DNA of 51,759 bases, from positions 414,124 through 465,882 of the forward strand of contig MNCI01007639.1 of the NCBI GenBank assembly GCA_015680685.1, read 5' to 3'. How positions within the stretch are numbered: position 1 is the first letter of the stretch; each line of letters begins with the position of its first letter. Source of the DNA: Gnetum montanum (lineage: Eukaryota; Streptophyta; Gnetopsida; Gnetales; Gnetaceae). The notes beneath the pieces were generated by a model that did not search any database, was not told the DNA's origin, and worked only from the letters and a program-made list of their open reading frames with translations. Of the stretch, positions 46,946 to 51,759 are shown piece after piece. Position numbers and translations under genes: made by a program.

Positions 46946-47335
46946 CTTAAATGCTCATAATCAAGTCGTACTCATTCCACTTCTAGGAGTTTAAGGGTGA
47001 TAGACTAATCACGATGAGTAACCGATTCCTTGACTAGCCGTACACATTCGTAGATGCTCGTAGTCAAGTCGTACTCATATCGTGCTATGAAAGCAATAAA
47101 TAACATTAAATAAATAACAAATAAATAAACTAAGTGAATGCTGCAATGATGAAGTAATCTCGATCTTTATTGCCAGTCATGTGCGTGTCCAAGTACGACA
47201 CACTCGAATAAAGACACCGTACAATTACATTCACCACACTGCGGGCAGACACGGGAAAAAAATCTATCTCTGGAGGGATCAAACTGCCAGAGCTTCGCTA
47301 CTTCTAAACTAGGATATCAAACAAGGGAGAGCCGC

Positions 47336-47494
47336 GTCTTATTTATAGATATGGCGGAAGATTGCAATATCGCGTACGCAGTATCGTAGGAAAGACACGA
47401 TATCGCGTACGCAATATCGCGGGGGGATGCGATATTGCAGTGGACGTGATACTGCGTACGCGATATCATGGTCTATGTGAATCGCATCTCATCA
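47336..47494 (-). promoter_or_regulatory. Palindrome array and TATA box of X 3' LTR
   Basis: Four or five copies of GATATCGCGTACGCGATATC-like palindromes, with C/T and G/A differences, are followed on the minus strand by CTATAAATAAG. Confidence 0.55.
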
Positions 47495-47665
47495 TACCCC
47501 CACGACTGGATAAAAACTTATCCTTGAGTTACAAGGAGAACAAGCTTTAGTGATTACACAGTGGATAAGTATGGGATTATTAACGGGAAAAAGAAATGGA
47601 CTAATGCTGTAGTGTGGGAAGACACAACACAGAGAAAAAATACTACAACTACAAAAATGTGGAAC

Positions 47666-50452
47666 TCATGTAGTTCTTGGTGGTAGTGGCTCCTCCATGG
47701 GTGCTTTCCCTTTGTCACGTGCTCCAAGCTTTGAAGGTTGACGACGCTGAAGAATAGCCTAGAGCTTCTCCTCTTTGGTCCGAGGGTCCTATGCCATCCA
47801 TGCTGATGCTCCAATGTTTGATGGAGTCAGCACTTCCCACGGACAAGGTAGTTGCAGGAACATCTGATTAGCTTTGACATACCATGCTGCAAACACCCAT
47901 CGTTCCTCTTCATAGGCTCTCACTTTGTCCTTGTATTCGTGAGGCTCTGTTAGCAATCGAGCCAAGTCGGTTGCAACATCTTTCTATCCTTGGTAGCTTT
48001 CTTTTACCATCGCAAGTTCAGAATTTGCAACATCTAGTTTTTCAGCCAACTTCTTTCGCTCTGCAAATTTTGCTTCATATTTGATATGGGTGAAAGCTAC
48101 CTACTACTTCAACTTTGACCTCAGGCACCCTGCTGTTAACATGGCCAGGTTGGCATATCGAAGGTTTTCCAACTCCATGTATTCAGTCAAGTCTTGGATC
48201 TACAGGTCCTGATTCTTAATTTCCACTTGGTGGGCGTAGGCATAAGTGTCCAATATGACCCCCCAATCAGTGTGCTGGGCACTGATGTTGTTGATTTGAG
48301 CCTTGGCCATATGGATCTCCTTCCCTAGGATTTGTTTATACATCCCCACCTGATCACAAAAATGCTCCTTCAGCTTCTCATGTCGTTTAGCCTCATTCTG
48401 CCATGCGCTAATCTCGATGGCTAATTTCTGTCGAATAGCATGTACCTCCTTCATTGAGAGGGTTCGATTTTCTTTGGATAAACGACTTACATCTCAGTTG
48501 ACCTGAATGAACTGTTCTCGCAATTGATGAAAGTGTTCATCGAGAACATTCTTTTGTTTCTCCACAGAAGTCAACCGAAGATTATCTACAACCAACTGCT
48601 TATTCTCTTCTTGTAAGGCCTTGTCTGCCTTAAGATGCACATGTGTTTGTGCCTTTGCTGCGGAGGCATCCCAAGTGGCCATCTCCTTTTCTTCTGCCAC
48701 CTTTTTATTTTTTGTAATTAGTTTTGTTAGTTTCTCGGTTCTAAAATTGTCTAGCTGGTCTACGGGAACAAATTGCAAAGGATTCCGCTGTGCTGCTTGT
48801 AAGGCTACGAGCTGCTCTTGTAGTTTCTGCACTTCAGCTTCAGCATGCTCTTCCCTTACTTTGGATATGACCAGCTTCCCCTTTGTGGAAATGAGGTCTG
48901 ATTGTATTGTTGTTACATCCTGAGGGATGTCAAACAGAGACGTCAAAACTTGTCTTGTTTGAAGTAATCTTTCCAATGCATCCTCATGTTCCGCAGGAGT
49001 CATTGAGGTTCCGGCAATAGTTTGAGCATCCTGTGCTCCTGAAAGATCTACTGGTGGTACAATAGGCACGTTAAAGGACTCTTTGATGTGGTTAACGACC
49101 ACTTCAACAGCTCCCGTGGCATCCTAGTGTTGCATGACCACCACCGTGGCCCCTTCACCAGTCTCTAACTGCACTTGAAAAGATGCCACGTGTACAGAGA
49201 TCTGTTGTGACCATCTGCTTTCCCCTCCTTCTATTTGCACTGATAACTCACCTCGTGTGCGATCTATTGAAATAGTATGCTGGTTGGCATCATCGATGAC
49301 ATGGAAGAGATTTGCGTCATCATGGCTTCCCCAACTAACCGTCTCGATGATGGCCCTAAGATGGCCCATTGACGGTCTATAGTCTTGCGGCGGCGGTTGA
49401 TCCTGGCCTGTGCTGGGTCCTGCTTCTTGTTGTTGGCTGGGACCTGTGGCTGGAGGTTGACTAGGTCCTACAAGTTGAGTCGCAGGTGATCCAGTCATCT
49501 GTTCTTCTTCTTCATTAGGTCCCAACTCTTCGCCAATGCTCTTTCTTGGAGTTGGCACCTTTAATAACTCAGCATAAGAAACATTCTAGGCTTTTCGAAG
49601 GATGTTATTTGTGTATCCCCAAATACCAGCCTGCTGGCACAATTTTCTGATAAGGCAGGAAAAAGGGAGTGCCATCTTCCCTGACTTCTGTTCTTCGAAT
49701 CACCTTAGGATCTCCGTCAAATATAGATGGGGAAGGTTAGCGTTAACCTTTCCCATCAACACTACACATCCTCTTGTCGCATACGTTGATATTCTTTTCA
49801 AACCTTTAGTGGAGAAGAGGTGATAGGTTCCGATTTTAAAATAAACCCACTCTTCCGTCGTCAGCTCACCAAAAGCTTTATCTCTGTCGTAAGCCTTCTC
49901 TAACCAATCCTTTTGCACATCAGGGTCTAATCGGGAAGATAACCGAGCAACATGGGGGCCTGAATTCGGAAGGTTTAACACTTTCAAAATTTCCTACGTA
50001 GAAAAATCTACTGTTACACCACCGATGTTAACCATGGTGCCTTGCTCCTTATTGTGCCAGAATAGGTACGTTTCACCTAAGTACTAGGCACTGCTTTCAG
50101 AGAGGACAGGCCATAAGGGAGATCCCTTAAGGTGATCCCTAACAGCCTCAGGAGCAAACTCTGTAAAAGATTCAAAGTTAAGTTCCACAATCACCGAAGC
50201 AATTGTGGACTTTGTATGGATAGCCTGAACGCATTCCGAGGGCAACATGAGTTGTTGTCCCAGTTCAGGCGCAGCAGCAACTCCTCCTTCTGCTTGCCCG
50301 AATTTTCTGGTAGGAGGTTCTTCTTGATGGATACTGAATGAGTGCACCTCCTGTTCGGTATGTTGCCCAGTAGGACCTTGCCTTCTACCTCTCCTAGGTT
50401 GTTTCGTTCCACCTTGGGCAGGACCCTCCTGCTGTGAACGTTTCGGGGCCAT
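47666..50452 (-). pseudogene. Plant transposon protein (PF20167-like) plus coiled coil, 929 codons with about 11 stops
   Basis: From ATG 50452 (MAPKRSQQEG, Lys/Arg/Gln-rich) to TGA 47666 a single frame runs without any frameshift, broken by about eleven in-frame stops. Residues ~85-320 resemble the 'putative plant transposon protein' domain: ETYLFWHNKEQGTMVNIGGV, LNLPNSGPHVARLSSRLDPD, WVYFKIGTYHLFSTKGLKRI, MALPFSCLIRKLCQQAGIWG. A Pro/Gln-rich linker (about 300-390) precedes ~400 residues of heptad-like, Glu/Lys/Leu-rich coiled coil (AEVQKLQEQLVALQAAQRN; MKEVHAIRQKLAIEISAWQN). The C-terminus is RDKGKAPMEEPLPP. An acceptor-like GTGTGATTGTAG abuts the ATG, hinting at a spliced leader. It occupies the gag position, but no gag motif is seen. 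The function of the domain is unknown. Confidence 0.65.
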
Positions 50453-51310
50453 CTACAATCACACGGGCCAGACGTTAGTAAGGTTGTTTTGGAAATCAAG
50501 TTATACCTTACTACTTGCCTTAATTAAAGATCGTATATTATAACGTGTAATCGTGCCCAAAAATTATAATGATGGGTCCTATGACTTTAGGTGGATTTTC
50601 ATTTTAATCTCCCGGTACACTTAAGGGTTATATGATTTTTGGCACAACTTTTCCTAAGTGTTAGTATTAATTACTCTAATTGATGTCCTTTGGGCAATGA
50701 CAAATTTCAAAAAAAGTTAGGCACTTTTTGGCAAGTGTCTCTCCCCCATGACTAAACTGAACACTCCGGGTTCAAGTAGGTTCAAACGGAATTAAAATCG
50801 GAATACCAGCGTGCGAGATATAAGTGTAAAAGCAAGGGTCACACAATCGCAAGTCGTAGAGAAAAAATTCAAAAACTCCCCCCACGTAAATGGCCAAATG
50901 ATGCTAAGTGTTGCAGCAGGGGTTCCTATTTATAGGGAAATAGGACGCAATATCGCGTACACGATATCACGTGGGATGCAATATCGCGTACGTGATATCT
51001 CGTCCCAACTAAGGTGAGACACATGAAAAAGATTGAATTTTTAATGATTTTCTTGAAATTAATGGTGTAAAACGAGGACATTTTTAAGTATTAATAATGA
51101 TGTGAATTGAGCAATTAAAAATTTGGCGGTTATGAAGAAAAAGGAATGTAATGGTACATTGGAATGTTAAAATTTTGAGGGATAATAATAGGGAAAGAAA
51201 TTTATGAAAATTAAGCTGAGGGTAAGAAATTATGTATTTTAGCTAGAAAATTAATGAAGATTACAACAAAATTACACAAGTGGGTCCTCCCCAAAGCAGG
51301 TTTCAACCTA
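50453..51310 (-). promoter_or_regulatory. Leader/promoter region of element X
   Basis: On the minus strand: the conserved 23-bp block at 51302-51280 (exact inverted match of 223-245), a pair of palindromic GATATCGCGTACGCG-type units at 51005-50942, TATTTCCCTATAAATAGG with a TATA box near 50925, TAGTCATGGGGGAGAG at about 50745 and an acceptor-like TTGTAG before the ATG. It may be a diverged 5' LTR plus leader. It shares the promoter plan of the 3' LTR but not its sequence. Confidence 0.45.
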
Positions 51311-51759
51311 TTATGCCCTTGTGTAATAACACTTAAAGNAAAAAAAAGAAGAAAAGAAAAAGAAGTGCCATAAAACAAAAAAATCACTCCTCCCTTGTAC
51401 TAAACGCCAAGTGATCGTACGCCTTGTTGTTATGGTACTCTCACAGTTGTTCATCATGGGATGAAACAATGCGATGTCGCTATTTAGAGGAATGGACTTG
51501 GTCTTGATCTTGGAATGACGGGTTAATGACACGTTAATCATGCTTTACACGTAGGATTCATTGTGCCCTGCGACAGTTACCTCATGTACCGATCTCTATG
51601 ATCCCTTTCTCTACTTCATCTCATCTCACTGTTCGTGTAATTGTAGCTCATGTCTTGTGTAACATAAAATTTTCATCTCATTCCTGTGATATTTACATGT
51701 GTGTGTTTTGTAGCGTTAGTGCAGATTACATTTAACCCTTCTAGTGCCCACGGACACTT
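51311..51759. other. No gene seen; ambiguous base
   Basis: AT-rich to mixed sequence with an N at 51339 in an A-rich run. No recognisable protein or LTR end. Confidence 0.3.

Larger units (their letters stand above)
46475..47494 (-). repeat. 3' LTR of element X
   Basis: A 1,020-bp LTR, TGATGAGATG...CCACTCATCA on the minus strand, matching 1017-1977. The purine tract TCGTGGGGGTA lies just before it. It holds the palindrome array (47494-47345), TATAAATAAG (47345-47336), a four-unit ~36-bp repeat (46815-46945) and the ~108-bp duplication. Confidence 0.8.
46475..51759 (-). mobile_element. Element X: LTR element encoding only a plant transposon protein
   Basis: On the minus strand: a leader with palindrome array and TATA (51005-50920), a second purine tract (50745), a 929-codon frame (50452-47666), a 3' UTR, a purine tract (47505-47495) and a 3' LTR (47494-46475). 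No RT, RNase H or integrase lies between. It is inserted in pol of element B. The right boundary lies beyond the window or is unrecognised, because no copy of the 1,020-bp LTR was found upstream. Confidence 0.65.

Noticed and set aside
50740-51310. Calling 51310-50740 the 5' LTR of X outright
   Set aside because: It shares palindromes and a TATA box with the 3' LTR, but the sequences do not align and no terminal TG...CA pair could be placed.

Overview
The window is plant nuclear DNA made almost entirely of nested, decayed LTR retrotransposons. Support for a plant comes from Ty3/gypsy pol of the plant Tat/Ogre and Athila type, initiator-Met and Asp tRNA primer sites, a plant-type transposon protein domain, short GT-AG introns, and fragments resembling plant CCR4-type and FCP1-type genes. 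The low indel load, deep nesting and absence of an intact host gene suggest a large-genome seed plant; a gymnosperm is plausible but unproven. No intact protein-coding gene, rRNA, tRNA or CRISPR was found.

Layout, left to right. 1-1977: plus-strand remnant of family X ending in a 961-bp LTR. 1978-3861: minus-strand 5' half of an Athila-like element E (gag, Asp-type PBS, LTR). 3862-~9000: plus-strand element D, starting in mid reverse transcriptase exactly at E's LTR edge, with a long 3' tail holding three ~300-bp repeats. ~9180-9850: second decayed copy of the plant transposon protein also seen in X. 10048-11166: LTR-like block. 11561-17084: minus-strand non-autonomous LTR element F with no pol but a sense, intron-free fragment of a CCR4-like nuclease gene. 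17413-38931: LTR of a minus-strand element A, split by the complete 19.3-kb plus-strand element C (18121-37468). 39022-46474: minus-strand element B (3' LTR, tail repeats, pol), cut by X. 46475-51759: minus-strand element X (3' LTR, one long transposon-protein frame, leader).

Element C is the most notable. It has gag-protease and RT-RNaseH-integrase reading frames, a 38-bp minisatellite and long LTRs. Between protease and RT it carries about 4.3 kb of antisense, multi-exon gene-like sequence whose first part is collinear with FCP1/NIF HAD phosphatases but lacks the catalytic aspartates. F carries a sense passenger without visible introns, while C carries an antisense passenger with introns. 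That is what RNA-mediated copying predicts, because splice sites are used only on the sense transcript.

Three LTR families here (X, C, A/B) each carry arrays of near-palindromic 20-24-mers in U3, with a different sequence in each family. Coding frames have decayed mainly by substitution: gag-protease of C, pol of C, most of pol of B and the X frame each stay in a single frame for kilobases despite many stop codons.
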